64,000 nt of DNA, taken from Novipirellula sp052161655. GTDB lineage: Bacteria; Planctomycetota; Planctomycetia; Pirellulales; Pirellulaceae. The notes beneath the pieces are model-generated. The model was not told the origin of the DNA. It was given only the letters and a program-made list of their open reading frames with translations, and made no database searches. Positions 24,266-34,512 of the stretch are shown piece by piece (position 1 is the first letter of the stretch; every line of letters begins with the position of its first letter). The position numbers and the translations under genes are program-made. The stretch spans positions 6,696,001 to 6,760,000 of the forward strand of contig NZ_CP197418.1 in assembly GCF_052161655.1 (NCBI RefSeq), in the 5' to 3' direction.

Positions 24266-27200
24266 ATGCAAGAATCACCACCTCGCTCGCCCTCCAATCC
24301 ACGATCCGAGCGAAATAAGGATCTTTATGTTGTCGGGGTTGGTGCCTCAGCAGGCGGTCTGGAAGCTTTAGAGTCATTTTTTCAGCATGTTCCGACAAAA
24401 AGCGGGATGGCTTTCGTTGTCATTCAGCATCTATCCCCCGATTTCGAAAGCCACATGGACGAGCTGATTTCCCGGAAAACGAAAATTCCGGTTCATCAGG
24501 TTCAGGATGGAATGCAGGTGAACGCTGACTCTATCTATCTGCTGCCGGCAAAAATGGAAATGGAAATTTCCGGTGGCCGATTGAGACTGACGAAACGCAA
24601 GCTTGACCGAAGTTTTTCGCATCCGATTGACAAATTCTTTTGCTCGCTTGCCCAAGACTACGGCCCTTACTCTATCGCGGTTGTCTTGTCTGGCACCGGC
24701 AGTGATGGCTCGCGTGGTATCTGCGAAATCCATGAATCAGGCGGGCTGGTCATTAGCCAGGATGAAGCGTCAGCAAAGTTTGATGGGATGCCCGTCAGTG
24801 CTCAAGAAACCGGTGTGGTCAACCTAGTTTTGCCTCCCCATCAGATGGCATCCACTTTGGTGCGTTACACTCACGGTGAAATCAGCCGAGACGAACTGAA
24901 CGTAGAGCAACTTTCGTCAAATTCTCTCGACGGCATCGAGCGGATTTTTCAGCTACTGCAGCAAACGTTCGGAATCGATTTTTCGATGTACAAATCGTCC
25001 ACGGTTGGACGACGATTGCAACGACGATTTGACATGCTTCGCATTCACGCGATTGACGACTACGTCGCGCACATCGAGTATCACCCGAATGAACTAAGCA
25101 ATCTGTATCGCGATTTGTTGGTCGGTGTGACTCAGTTCTTTCGTGATCCCGAAGCCTATGAAACCCTTGCCAAGGAAGTGATTCCGAAGATCTTCACCAC
25201 GAACGAAGAATCAAAGACGATACGTGCCTGGGTCGCCGGTTGTGCCTCAGGCGAAGAGGCCTATTCGATTGCGATCTTGATGGACGAAGAACGTCGCAAG
25301 CGAAACGTGAAATGCGACATCAAGATCTTTGCCACCGATGCACATCCATCTTCGATTCAGACAGCGGCAAAAGGCATTTATCATGCCGACGCACTCGCAC
25401 AGATGTCGGATGAACGCGTTAAGCACTACTTCCGTCGTGATCACGACTACTACCAAGTCAGTCCTGCGCTGCGCCAGATGATCGTGTTTGCCCCTCACAA
25501 TGTCATCAATGACGCTCCGTTTACTCAGATGGATTTGGTGACGTGTCGCAATCTGTTGATTTATTTGCAGACCAATCCACAAACCAAGGCGCTCTCGCTA
25601 TTCCATTTCGCGTTGAAGTCCGGTGGAACTCTGTTTCTCGGCCCCAGCGAGTCCCCAGGTGAACTGAGCGACGAATTCTATGTGATCGATGCGCATTGGC
25701 GTATCTATTCGAAACGTCGTGATTTGCGGATGCCGCCGGGCACCGACCTGCCGCTAAATCCGCGAAACGAGAAGCTTTCCACGCTTTCGCTCATTCCGAC
25801 TTCTCGCCAAAGCAATCGAGTGGACTCGAAATTGTTAGGGATCTACGACGAATTGCTGAACCAGAAAATGGGCTGCAGCATCCTGGTGGAACAGGGCGGA
25901 CAGATATTGCATGTATTCAGCGGCGCAGAAAAACATCTTGTTTACGGAACCGGTCGCCCCAGCACTCATATTCTTGACGCAATTCACCCGCGATTCAAAG
26001 CGTCACTATCGGCGGCACTGCATCACGCTGCGAAGAAACGTGACATCGTCAATTTCAAAGTTGCATCGGCGCAATCCGAATCTGAATCCAACGACTTGCA
26101 GATCTCGGTGGAACCCATTGGAACACCACAATCGAGCCTTGGCAACTTCTTGATCTCTTTCTTAGAGATAACGAAAGACAAACCTTCATTGCAACCCGAC
26201 GCACTGCTCGATGTCGCCGACTCGATGGCCGATGTCAAAAAAGACCGTGTCACCTATCTCGAATCAGAATTACAACAATCTCAAGAAAATCTGCAAGCGA
26301 CCATCGAAGAGATGGAAACGTCGAATGAGGAATTGCAGGCCGCGAACGAAGAACTCGTCGCGTCCAACGAGGAACTGCAAAGCACGAACGAGGAATTGCA
26401 TTCCGTCAACGAAGAGCTGTACTCGGTCAACGCGGAACACCAACGACGTGTTGTTGAGTTGGCCGAAGCCAATGCGGACATGGACAATTTGTTAGCAACG
26501 ACTCGGGTAGGAGTTGTTTTTCTTGACCGCGATTTTTGCATCCGCAAATACACGTCTCCGATCGCAGAATTGCTGAAGATCAGCGATTACGACATCGGCC
26601 GTCCGATCAGCGATTTCACGCATCGATTGCGTTACGAACCACTGCTTGAAAACCTGCACCTCGTACTGCAGACTCGCAATGAGTTTGAAACGAAAGTTCG
26701 CTACCAAGGAAACGAATCCTACTTGCTTCGAATTGTTCCGTATATATCCGAGGGCGATGTCCAAGGCGTTGTGCTGACGTTGATTGACATCACCTCACTC
26801 AGTGCCACTCGAGACCAACTCGAACGTTTCAAGTTCATGACTGAAACGGCGAACGACCTCGTTTTCTTAACCGATCGTCGAGGCCGCTTCCTGTATGTGA
26901 ATCCATCCATGGTCGATTCGCTTGGCTACGAACGTAACGAGCTGCTTAAGCTGAGCTTGATGGATGTCCAGTGCGATTTGATCGATGCCGATTTCGACAG
27001 CGTGTTCAAGGATGCTGCACAACATACGCTTAAGCCATTCCAAGCGGATTGGAAACGGAGTGATGGATCGTTGCTGCCGATTGAAATGAGTGTCGCGAGC
27101 ATCCAAATTGAAGGCGAGCATTTCCTTGGCGGCAATGTTCGCGATGTCACCGAACGGCGTGCCTTCGAACTCGAAATGAGACTGCAGCATCTCGCGATCG

Positions 27201-28741
27201 AGGCGACGCTGAATGGAATTGTCATCACCGATGCAACGGCCCCAGACAACCCCATCTCCTATGCAAACCCGGGTTTCATGAATCTGACGGGATACGATCG
27301 CGACGAAATCGTGGGTCGGAATTGCCGGTTCTTGCAAGGCTCCGATACCGATCCCAAATCGACTGCTAAATTGCGTTCGGCGATCGCTAATGGCGAGTCT
27401 TGCCAGATCACGATTTGCAACTATCGCAAGGACGGCACCCGATTTTGGAACGACTTGCAAATCACTCCGTTGTTTGACGAGCGTGGTCGATTGGTCAATT
27501 TCGTGGGTGTGCAAAATGACATCACTGAGCGAATGGAGGTTCAAGAAGCCTTGCAAGAAGCCAATCGAGAAGCCAAGGCGGCAAGTGATGCAAAGAGTTC
27601 GTTTATGGCGAACATGAGCCACGAATTGCGAACCCCGATGACTGCAATGCTCGGGTTCGCTGACATGTTGACCGAGGAACTCAACGACGAACCGTCACTT
27701 GAAAAAGTGACGACGATCAAACGAAACGGTGAATACCTGCTGGCTCTGCTGAACGACATTCTCGATCTGTCCAAAATTGAATCGGGCAAGATGGAGATTC
27801 ATCCGCAAACATTGAACATTCGCAATTTGCTTGGTGAAGTCCAGGAATTGATGCTTGTTCGTGCTACGGAGGAAGGCATTCCGCTGACGTTCGAGTGGAG
27901 CCCCGAGTGTCCCGCTGAAATCACGGCCGACGCGGTCCGAGTGCGACAAGTCTTAGTCAACTTGATCAGCAATGCATTAAAGTTCACCGACCACGGGACC
28001 GTTCGTGTCGAAATTGGACTGAACCAGGAATCGGTGCCACCCTCGATCACGATCGCTGTGCGTGACACCGGGATCGGAATCCACGAGAGCCATTTGTCGG
28101 AATTGTTTATCCCGTTTAGTAATTCGGGAACAGCACGGCGGCGACGCTATGGCGGTACTGGTTTGGGATTGAGCATCAGCAAGCGGTTAGCCGAAGAGAT
28201 GGGCGGCACGATCACGGTACAAAGTGAACTGGGCGTCGGAAGCTGTTTCACGTTTGCGCTGCCGCTGACCGCCGACCAAGTCCTTAAAAAACAAACGCTG
28301 TTGGTGGACGACACGTCCGACAAAGAGGATGAACCCAAGCGATCCACGTTCCCTAAATTTAGTGCACGCGTCTTGCTGGCCGATGATCGCCGCGATATCT
28401 GGCGAATCGGCAAGTATTTTCTCGAGAAATGTGGCGCCGATGTCACGGTGGTTGAAGACGGATTGCAGGCCGTCGAGGAGACTCAACGCGCTCAAAAAGA
28501 TCAACGTCCGTTCGATGTGATCTTGATGGACATGCAAATGCCCGTGATGACAGGACAGGAAGCTGTTGCGGAAATCCGTGAACTTGGCTTTAAAACCCCC
28601 ATCATCGCATTGACCGCTGACGCGATGGACGGGGAGCGAGAAGCATGCATCGCGATGGGCTGTGACGACTACTTCCCTAAACCAATCGACGGGGTGAAGC
28701 TAATGAACCTCGTCGCGTTCTACCTCGAAGAAACTCGCTGA
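24266..28741 (+). CDS. CheB-CheR-PAS-LOV hybrid histidine kinase
   Basis: A 1491-residue fusion. The CheB methylesterase domain has its serine in GASAGG (S28), H55 in VIQHLSPD and the Asp in GTGSDGSRG. CheR follows (STVGRRLQRRF, SAM-binding WVAGCASGEEAYSIA, CRNLLIYL). A coiled coil (SNEELQAANEEL repeats, ~residues 680-740) leads to PAS domains. One module (~residues 980-1090) is a LOV domain: GRNCRFLQG with the flavin-adduct Cys C1020, then YRKDGTRFWN and FVGVQND. Then come HisKA H1119 (MSHELRTPMT), the ATPase and receiver D1422 (ILMDMQMP). CheB/CheR here may be regulatory modules rather than chemotaxis enzymes. No membrane helix. A light or redox input is inferred. Confidence 0.93.
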   Translation: MQESPPRSPSNPRSERNKDLYVVGVGASAGGLEALESFFQHVPTKSGMAFVVIQHLSPDFESHMDELISRKTKIPVHQVQDGMQVNADSIYLLPAKMEMEISGGRLRLTKRKLDRSFSHPIDKFFCSLAQDYGPYSIAVVLSGTGSDGSRGICEIHESGGLVISQDEASAKFDGMPVSAQETGVVNLVLPPHQMASTLVRYTHGEISRDELNVEQLSSNSLDGIERIFQLLQQTFGIDFSMYKSSTVGRRLQRRFDMLRIHAIDDYVAHIEYHPNELSNLYRDLLVGVTQFFRDPEAYETLAKEVIPKIFTTNEESKTIRAWVAGCASGEEAYSIAILMDEERRKRNVKCDIKIFATDAHPSSIQTAAKGIYHADALAQMSDERVKHYFRRDHDYYQVSPALRQMIVFAPHNVINDAPFTQMDLVTCRNLLIYLQTNPQTKALSLFHFALKSGGTLFLGPSESPGELSDEFYVIDAHWRIYSKRRDLRMPPGTDLPLNPRNEKLSTLSLIPTSRQSNRVDSKLLGIYDELLNQKMGCSILVEQGGQILHVFSGAEKHLVYGTGRPSTHILDAIHPRFKASLSAALHHAAKKRDIVNFKVASAQSESESNDLQISVEPIGTPQSSLGNFLISFLEITKDKPSLQPDALLDVADSMADVKKDRVTYLESELQQSQENLQATIEEMETSNEELQAANEELVASNEELQSTNEELHSVNEELYSVNAEHQRRVVELAEANADMDNLLATTRVGVVFLDRDFCIRKYTSPIAELLKISDYDIGRPISDFTHRLRYEPLLENLHLVLQTRNEFETKVRYQGNESYLLRIVPYISEGDVQGVVLTLIDITSLSATRDQLERFKFMTETANDLVFLTDRRGRFLYVNPSMVDSLGYERNELLKLSLMDVQCDLIDADFDSVFKDAAQHTLKPFQADWKRSDGSLLPIEMSVASIQIEGEHFLGGNVRDVTERRAFELEMRLQHLAIEATLNGIVITDATAPDNPISYANPGFMNLTGYDRDEIVGRNCRFLQGSDTDPKSTAKLRSAIANGESCQITICNYRKDGTRFWNDLQITPLFDERGRLVNFVGVQNDITERMEVQEALQEANREAKAASDAKSSFMANMSHELRTPMTAMLGFADMLTEELNDEPSLEKVTTIKRNGEYLLALLNDILDLSKIESGKMEIHPQTLNIRNLLGEVQELMLVRATEEGIPLTFEWSPECPAEITADAVRVRQVLVNLISNALKFTDHGTVRVEIGLNQESVPPSITIAVRDTGIGIHESHLSELFIPFSNSGTARRRRYGGTGLGLSISKRLAEEMGGTITVQSELGVGSCFTFALPLTADQVLKKQTLLVDDTSDKEDEPKRSTFPKFSARVLLADDRRDIWRIGKYFLEKCGADVTVVEDGLQAVEETQRAQKDQRPFDVILMDMQMPVMTGQEAVAEIRELGFKTPIIALTADAMDGEREACIAMGCDDYFPKPIDGVKLMNLVAFYLEETR

Positions 28742-28771
28742 GTCTCTCGTCCTCTACAAAAGAATCCTCCA

Positions 28772-29464
28772 TTGAACCCTACAAAACGCTCTCCTCGCAT
28801 TGCGGTGATCATCACTGTGGCAATTGTCATCATCGCTGTCGTGCTTTTGGCATGGCAAGGGAGATCGATTGAACACTTGGCATCGGGGCAACAGCAGCAT
28901 AGCTTCGTGGTTGACTGTGACTTCGACAAATTCCGCCAAATCATGGTACGCAAAAATGCGACCGCCGCGATCGTCGGACACACCGGAATGAAACTGCTCG
29001 CCGAACGCATCGAAGACGTGAATCTCGATACGTCCAAAGACGACCGACCGATACTGAATGCGATTCGAGGCATTTCCAAGACCGAAGTCTCTGCGGTCAA
29101 AGAATTGACCGTGCAGTTGGACGATCCAACTCTCGAAGCCACCGAGCTTGTACTTGAGCAAAACGCCGACATTCAACCTGACCACATCGACGTCAGCACC
29201 GTCTCGAAACGCCCCGCCGGACGCCTCGAACACTACCAAACCACGTTTGATGCACGGCCTGACGCTGAAGGCACGCGCATCGACCTGACTGTCGAACTAA
29301 AGGTCCTTGTAAAAGTCCCGAAATTCTTCAAACATCGCGCTGATGCAGGAGTCCAGCAAGCGGCCGATGATGCGATTACGGGACAGTCTGCGGCGATCGA
29401 AGAATTCATCGCCAAACACGCGGATGAAAGAATCATCTTGCCCGATTTGAATCGAGGCAATTGA
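28772..29464 (+). CDS. Membrane-anchored hypothetical protein
   Basis: A 230-residue protein with one N-terminal membrane helix (IAVIITVAIVIIAVVLLAW) and an extracytoplasmic domain of mixed structure (HSFVVDCDFDKFRQIMVRKN, HYQTTFDARPDAEGTRIDLT, LKVLVKVPKFFKHRADAG). The pattern recalls SRPBCC/START-like domains with a membrane anchor, but that is a guess. The start is TTG 28772, 30 bases after the kinase stop, with no strong Shine-Dalgarno. It could belong to the kinase operon. Confidence 0.62.
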   Translation: MNPTKRSPRIAVIITVAIVIIAVVLLAWQGRSIEHLASGQQQHSFVVDCDFDKFRQIMVRKNATAAIVGHTGMKLLAERIEDVNLDTSKDDRPILNAIRGISKTEVSAVKELTVQLDDPTLEATELVLEQNADIQPDHIDVSTVSKRPAGRLEHYQTTFDARPDAEGTRIDLTVELKVLVKVPKFFKHRADAGVQQAADDAITGQSAAIEEFIAKHADERIILPDLNRGN

Positions 29465-29654
29465 AAACGTTGTCGACTGGAAGTCTGACGTTTACATTTG
29501 AAAAATCCACGGCAGCAAACCAAGCCGGTCTCAAACAAAAACGCGTCCAGTCGGCGATGAACTCCCTTGCGGGAATCACTGCCAACTGAACGCGTGACTT
29601 GAAGTGCAATCCGCATGCGACGCTCGGTAAGCGTAGCACTCCGACGCATTTACT

Positions 29655-30668
29655 TTACTTCGTCTGCTTCTTAGTCTTGGTCTGATTCGAATCCGCAATC
29701 AGAATAACACGGTCTCCGACTTTGACAGGAACACCAGTGACCGTCACCTTGCTGCCCTCTTTCAGATTTTTAACAGCAGCGGGATCGCCCATGTCGACGG
29801 TCAGTTTTTTGCCGTCTTCGGTATCCAGCTTCACGACCAAATGCTCTTTGCCCTTGACGTTTGCTTTTCGAGTCGACTGAACGGTTCCGCTAAAGCGGCG
29901 ACCGGTTCGCTTAATTTCTCGTTGCTTGCCTCGGCGTTCGAGTGTCGTTGCGACCAACACATCTTTATCGCCTCGTTTGACGACCGGGCCATATGCGGTG
30001 AACGAATCGCCATCGAACAATTGCAGCGAAGTGCCACCATCACCAAAGTCGACCCACATCGATTTGCCGTCGTCTGTCTTCGCATTGACCAACAGACTCA
30101 TCTCACCCAGTCGCGTGACCATCTTTGTTTCCTCGACGGTGCCCGAGACCTTGTAGGCCTTGCCGCTCAGTCCTTTTTGTGTGGACTGGGCAACGTTGCT
30201 CTTATGCACGGCGTTCTCGCCAGCAAGCTGACTAAAGTCGTAGGTATCGTACATACCGTCGCCATCATCGTCACGGTAGGTCGCGTAACTGTCGTTCAGA
30301 TAGTCACCGTCGGTGTCGTGGTATCGCGACATGCTTTCGTAAGTACCGTCGCGGTCATTGTCTTGGTAGGTGGCATAGCCGTCATCGAAATCTTCGCCGT
30401 AAAACTCTTCTGCCGACACCGTCTCGTCGTCGTTATCGTTGTCCGAGCTGGTTTGCTTGTCGTAATAATCGAAGCGTTCGTCGTCCCATCGCCCAATCGC
30501 TTCGTCGGTCGGATTGTAGTCGTTGCCATCAAACCACTCGCTGACGTCGTACCAAGCGTCGTCCTCGTAGCGTGATCCAACGTCACTCGCTTCGCGATTA
30601 GTTTGAGCGGCAGCGGTCGAGATCATCATCATCGGCAGCACACATGCTGCTAGTTTCCGAATCGTCAT
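29655..30668 (-). CDS. Secreted acidic repeat protein (paralog A)
   Basis: A 337-residue exported protein. A signal peptide (ending STAAAQ) is followed by EDDAWYDVSEWFDGNDYNPT, a run of Asp-rich repeats of the DxDxDG type (DNDRDGTYES, DTDGDYLNDS, DDDGDGMYDT) like calcium-binding thrombospondin-type repeats, and then two tandem beta-rich modules (VSGTVEETKMV... and FSGTVQSTRKANVKG...) that look like OB-fold units. The family is unnamed. The divergent neighbour at 31206-32318 is a close paralog. The start was placed at 30668; GGAG lies 9 nt upstream, and an in-frame ATG at 30674 is also possible. Function unknown; a surface or periplasmic metal-binding role is inferred. Confidence 0.75.
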   Translation of the reverse strand: MTIRKLAACVLPMMMISTAAAQTNREASDVGSRYEDDAWYDVSEWFDGNDYNPTDEAIGRWDDERFDYYDKQTSSDNDNDDETVSAEEFYGEDFDDGYATYQDNDRDGTYESMSRYHDTDGDYLNDSYATYRDDDGDGMYDTYDFSQLAGENAVHKSNVAQSTQKGLSGKAYKVSGTVEETKMVTRLGEMSLLVNAKTDDGKSMWVDFGDGGTSLQLFDGDSFTAYGPVVKRGDKDVLVATTLERRGKQREIKRTGRRFSGTVQSTRKANVKGKEHLVVKLDTEDGKKLTVDMGDPAAVKNLKEGSKVTVTGVPVKVGDRVILIADSNQTKTKKQTK

Positions 30669-31205
30669 TGTCATTAACTCCAGTGATAAGGGTAGTGTTG
30701 CACAGTGCATGAATAGTCGTTTCCTCCCTCAACTTGCGGAACGAGTCGCAAGATGAAGTGGAATTCGTGTTAAAGAACGGTGGCAAATGACGTGCCGAAA
30801 GGTGCGAGCGATGCGATCGGTGATACAGACCTAGGATCGCACCGGGGATCTGTTCAGTGACCGACCAGGGTGATCAAAACGCCTTCCACTTTTGCAACAG
30901 AAAAACACACAGTCGTTGACCGCGCCCCTTTTACTGACTCCATTTTCATTCCAGCCTGATATCGCCGGACGACAACCTCTCACATCACGTTGACACTGTT
31001 TATCCCTTCAAAGATTTGGTTGCAATTCTTCAGCAAACGACTCGAACGAATCGCCACAGATGCGGTTTTCACGGCATAAACCTACTTTTTTCATGCGACT
31101 TGGCGACCAGTAGGCATGATCGTTGCTTTTTTTCCTCCCAGCATCGGAAGTTCCGAAGCGATCTCCGAGATCGCGTTCCGCAACCCTATCACAGGAGAAA
31201 AATTG
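30669..31205. other. Divergent intergenic region between paralogs A and B
   Basis: About 540 bases without a supported gene. It must carry the promoters of both paralogs. A clear AGGAG precedes the start of paralog B. No other structure was noticed. Confidence 0.5.
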
Positions 31206-32318
31206 ATGACTAAGAAACGTATGCTATTGGCGAGTCTGATCGCGGCCAGCTATTGTGCGATGCCCATCGCAAATGCCGACGAGCACGCCTCACGCTTCTA
31301 CGAGGACGATGCCTGGTATGACGTCAGCGAGTGGTTTGACGGCAATGACTACAACCCGACCGACGAAGCAATCGGACGTTGGGATAATGAAACGTTCGAA
31401 TACTCCGACAACCGATCCAGCACGGATCAAGACAACGATGATGTCAACGACACCGAAACAAATTACGGCGATTATGGTTACGTGAACGACACGAACCAAT
31501 CCAACACGTCGACACAATCGAGGACATCGTCGGATGACAGTTGGTTTTACGACTACTATGACGATGGTTCGAGCCAACAGTCAAACCAAAACGGATTGAC
31601 ATGGTATTCGATTTATCAGGACACGAACGACGATGGGGTCTACGACAGCTATACCCGCTATCGTGACACCGACAACGACGGAATCTACGACGCTTTCACC
31701 TTTTAAAGCTTTGATTCCTCAGGCGATCAAAACCAGAAGGGGAAATCGGAAGCTCAAAGTAAACAGAAGGATCTGAGTTCCAAGACCGAGCAGATTTCGG
31801 GCACGATCGACCGCATCAAAACCGTCGACGTCCGAGGCCGCGACCACATCGTGGCGTTTGTCAAAGGCAACGACGGCAAGGCGACTCCGGTCGACCTCGG
31901 TGTCAAACAAGACTCCAACACGTTGTCCCAAGGCGACAAACTGACTGCTAGCGGACACCGTATGAAAGTAGGCGACAAGTCGATCTTGATCGCAACAAAG
32001 GCGAAGACGAAGTCATCGGATTTGACGATCGACCGTAATGGTCGCAAATACACCGGCAAGGTGTCCAGCACTCGCGAGGTCAAAGTGCAAGGACAGAAAC
32101 ATCTGCTGGCGAAAGTGAAAACCGAGAACGGTAAATCGATGTTGGTCGATCTCGGCCCGAAGGATCAATTGTCCAATACGCCCAATGAAGGCGATCAAGT
32201 GACGGTCCAAGGCGTGCCGATAAAAGTGAACGACCGTATCGTATTGATGGCCCGAACCTTGGGTGAAGGCGAAAATCAAACTGAAATCAAGCGGAAGCAA
32301 GCTAAATCGAAAAGCTAA
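31206..32318 (+). pseudogene. Secreted acidic repeat protein (paralog B), split by in-frame TAA
   Basis: It shares the whole architecture of paralog A: signal peptide, then EDDAWYDVSEWFDGNDYNPT (identical in both), DxDxDG repeats (DTNDDGVYDS, DTDNDGIYDA), and two beta-rich modules. A TAA at 31704-31706 ends the first part after 166 residues (GIYDAFTF), yet the same frame continues for 203 codons (SFDSSGDQNQKGK to QAKSKS) to the stop at 32316. The second part matches A's modules (ISGTIDRIKTVDVRG, YTGKVSSTREVKVQG). Either the stop is a recent nonsense mutation or it is read through. The start at 31206 has AGGAG 9 nt before it. Confidence 0.78.
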
Positions 32319-32358
32319 TCCCGCTTAAGCGATCTCGGCGAACCATCGCCTCGCATCA

Positions 32359-32389
32359 ATGCCCCATCGATTCGATGGGGCATTTTTTT
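32359..32389 (+). terminator. Rho-independent terminator after paralog B
   Basis: A perfect hairpin (ATGCCCCATCGA and its complement TCGATGGGGCAT) is followed by seven T. It lies 41 bases after the last codon of paralog B and would end its transcript, which suggests the downstream half of B is still transcribed. Confidence 0.9.
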
Positions 32390-32565
32390 GTGTCTTATCC
32401 GAGACTTGGACTCAATGACGAGGAGCAGAGATGAGTCGATTCGGGGTGCGATCGTTACAACGATCGCAGGAAACACGCCGATCGATGTGGCATTTGGATG
32501 GCGATTGAGTTAACATTTTGCTATCAGATTTAAGCACCGGTCCTTCACGTTTGAGCGAGTCGATT

Positions 32566-34158
32566 ATGTTTTCCGAAACCGATGGCAGTAGGAAGACGAT
32601 TGGCGACGTCGACATTTTATTCCACGATGGGCTGTATCACCTATTTCATCTGGTGCTTCCTAATCACGATTTTATCGCTCACGCCGTCAGCACCGATGCA
32701 ATCAATTGGCGTCGCGTCAGTAACGCGTTGTTCATTGGTGATCCCGGCAGCTGGGACGATTTAATGCTGTGGACGATGCATGTTTCGCCCGACCCGCACC
32801 AATCGGGTCGTTGGCGGATGTTCTACACCGGTTTGTCTCGACGCGATCAGGGCCGCTATCAACGTTTGGGAATGGCGGTCAGTGATGATTTGTATCATTG
32901 GCAAAAATCGCCGGTTCACTGGGAGGACCATCGTGGTCCCAAAGACCCCTCGCGAGTCAAAGAAGCGGTACGCCAGAGTCGGCGTAAAGTCGCTGATTGC
33001 CTGCATGCCGATCACGATCCGGATAGCTGTTTGCCACTTGAACCGGACTCGAGATATTACGAGTCCTCGTTAAGCGAAGGGCGACACTGGGTTAGTTTTC
33101 GCGATCCCTTCTATTACCACGATGGCAATGATGGTTGGCTGCTGGCCGCCGGACGTGTGAAAGAAGGGCCGATCGTCCGCCGCGGATGTGTGGCGTTGAT
33201 GAAAGAGGTTGCACCGCATCATTTCGAGGCTCAACCGGCGCTGCACCACCCGCGTCTCTACGATGACGTCGAAGTGCCGAACTTGATCGTTTTTGGAGAC
33301 GACCATTACCTGATTGGCAGCATCCGCGAAGACGCTAAAATTCGCTATTGGCATACCAAAAAGATTGGCGATCCGTGGCAGAGTTATCACGACAACGTCC
33401 TGTTGGCCCAAGGAAATTATGCAGGCCGGGTATGTCGTGATGACCACGGTTGGCTGCTCTGGAATTTCTATTCGATGAATTTAGGCGATCGGACGGCCGA
33501 AAATCTGATGCCGCCGCCGAAGCGTTTGGTGCGTAGCGATTCGGGTTTACTGCGGGCGGTTACCTTCGAGGGAATCGACGCTTACCTCCGCGAAAGTATC
33601 GATTGTCGCTGTATCCACAGTCTGATCGAAGATGTCGGCCCGCAAATCCAAGTGTGCCGGGTCGCCGGAGGCCACTTGGACCTTGCCTGTGAAAGTGGTT
33701 TCCAAGCGTTCGTGTTCGATGGCACGCTCGACTGCTTTCGCTTCCAGGCCAAATTTGAAATGCAGGGGCTCGGCAAATGTGGAATCGTCTTTCGCTTAGA
33801 TCCCGAAACCCGCGACGGATATTATCTGTCCCTCGACATCCTAAAGGGTGTGGCCCAGCTTCGTGCCTGGGGTACCGGCGCCGACGGCAGCGGTGAACAC
33901 ATGATGACATTCCAATCGCTGCAAACAGGTTTTTGGTATTCCGAATCGCGCAGCGAGGCGTCGATACAACTGCTCGCGTTTGGCAGCTATCTGGAATTGT
34001 CTGTCGATGGCCGCGTCGTGCTGTCGTTGGCCGACCAAACGTTCGATACCGGTCAATTGGGAATCTATCTTGAGGCTGCCGAGGTCCGCGTCTCCGAAGT
34101 GGACCTCGACCGACTTGCCTCACCAAGTCAGACGGATGACCATCTTGCTAGCGGCTGA
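32566..34158 (+). CDS. GH32/GH43-like five-bladed propeller glycoside hydrolase
   Basis: A 530-residue cytoplasmic protein with a beta-propeller like GH32 (fructosidases). The Asp near GDVDILFHDGLYHLFHLVL matches the first-blade nucleophile region, VSFRDPFYY carries the RDP motif of the family, and VEVPNLIVF the Glu region. A C-terminal beta-sandwich (FQAKFEMQGLGKCGIVFRLD, TGQLGIYLEAAEVRVSEV) is typical of GH32. No signal peptide. The substrate (sucrose, levan or other fructan) cannot be told. The frame is open to TTG 32518; the ATG at 32566 is preferred, but either is possible. Confidence 0.82.
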   Translation: MFSETDGSRKTIGDVDILFHDGLYHLFHLVLPNHDFIAHAVSTDAINWRRVSNALFIGDPGSWDDLMLWTMHVSPDPHQSGRWRMFYTGLSRRDQGRYQRLGMAVSDDLYHWQKSPVHWEDHRGPKDPSRVKEAVRQSRRKVADCLHADHDPDSCLPLEPDSRYYESSLSEGRHWVSFRDPFYYHDGNDGWLLAAGRVKEGPIVRRGCVALMKEVAPHHFEAQPALHHPRLYDDVEVPNLIVFGDDHYLIGSIREDAKIRYWHTKKIGDPWQSYHDNVLLAQGNYAGRVCRDDHGWLLWNFYSMNLGDRTAENLMPPPKRLVRSDSGLLRAVTFEGIDAYLRESIDCRCIHSLIEDVGPQIQVCRVAGGHLDLACESGFQAFVFDGTLDCFRFQAKFEMQGLGKCGIVFRLDPETRDGYYLSLDILKGVAQLRAWGTGADGSGEHMMTFQSLQTGFWYSESRSEASIQLLAFGSYLELSVDGRVVLSLADQTFDTGQLGIYLEAAEVRVSEVDLDRLASPSQTDDHLASG

Positions 34159-34512
34159 TCTGCATAGGTGAAAACCCATTCTGACGGACTGGTCACGGAT
34201 CGCCCATGCTGCAAGTAAAGCAGCGTGCGGTTTGAGCGTTTTATGCACCATGCTGGCTAAAAATGTTCCACTCGTTTTGTCCCCGAACGGATAAAGAATT
34301 TTTCTTTACGTGACATCGATTGCGTTGCAAACCGAACGCTCACTGCCGAGTCAAATCAAATTCAGTTATCTCAGGTCGATTTGCATTAAGGGCAATTTGC
34401 GTGCCACGGTTGCGGCGTCGAATCACCCCTCGACCAACGACATCGAGGCGGCCTAAAAATTGCTCATTAGGTGATAGCCCCAAGTCTTGTCATTTAGCAA
34501 AAGGCACTCCTG
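34159..34512. other. Intergenic region, no feature seen
   Basis: About 350 bases between the GH32-like and BON genes. I see neither a gene nor a strong hairpin. Confidence 0.45.

Noticed and set aside
29841..30575. 244-codon + strand hydrophobic-looking frame
   Set aside because: It is antisense to the Asp-rich repeats of paralog A; Asp codons read backwards give Val/Ile, which mimics a membrane protein.
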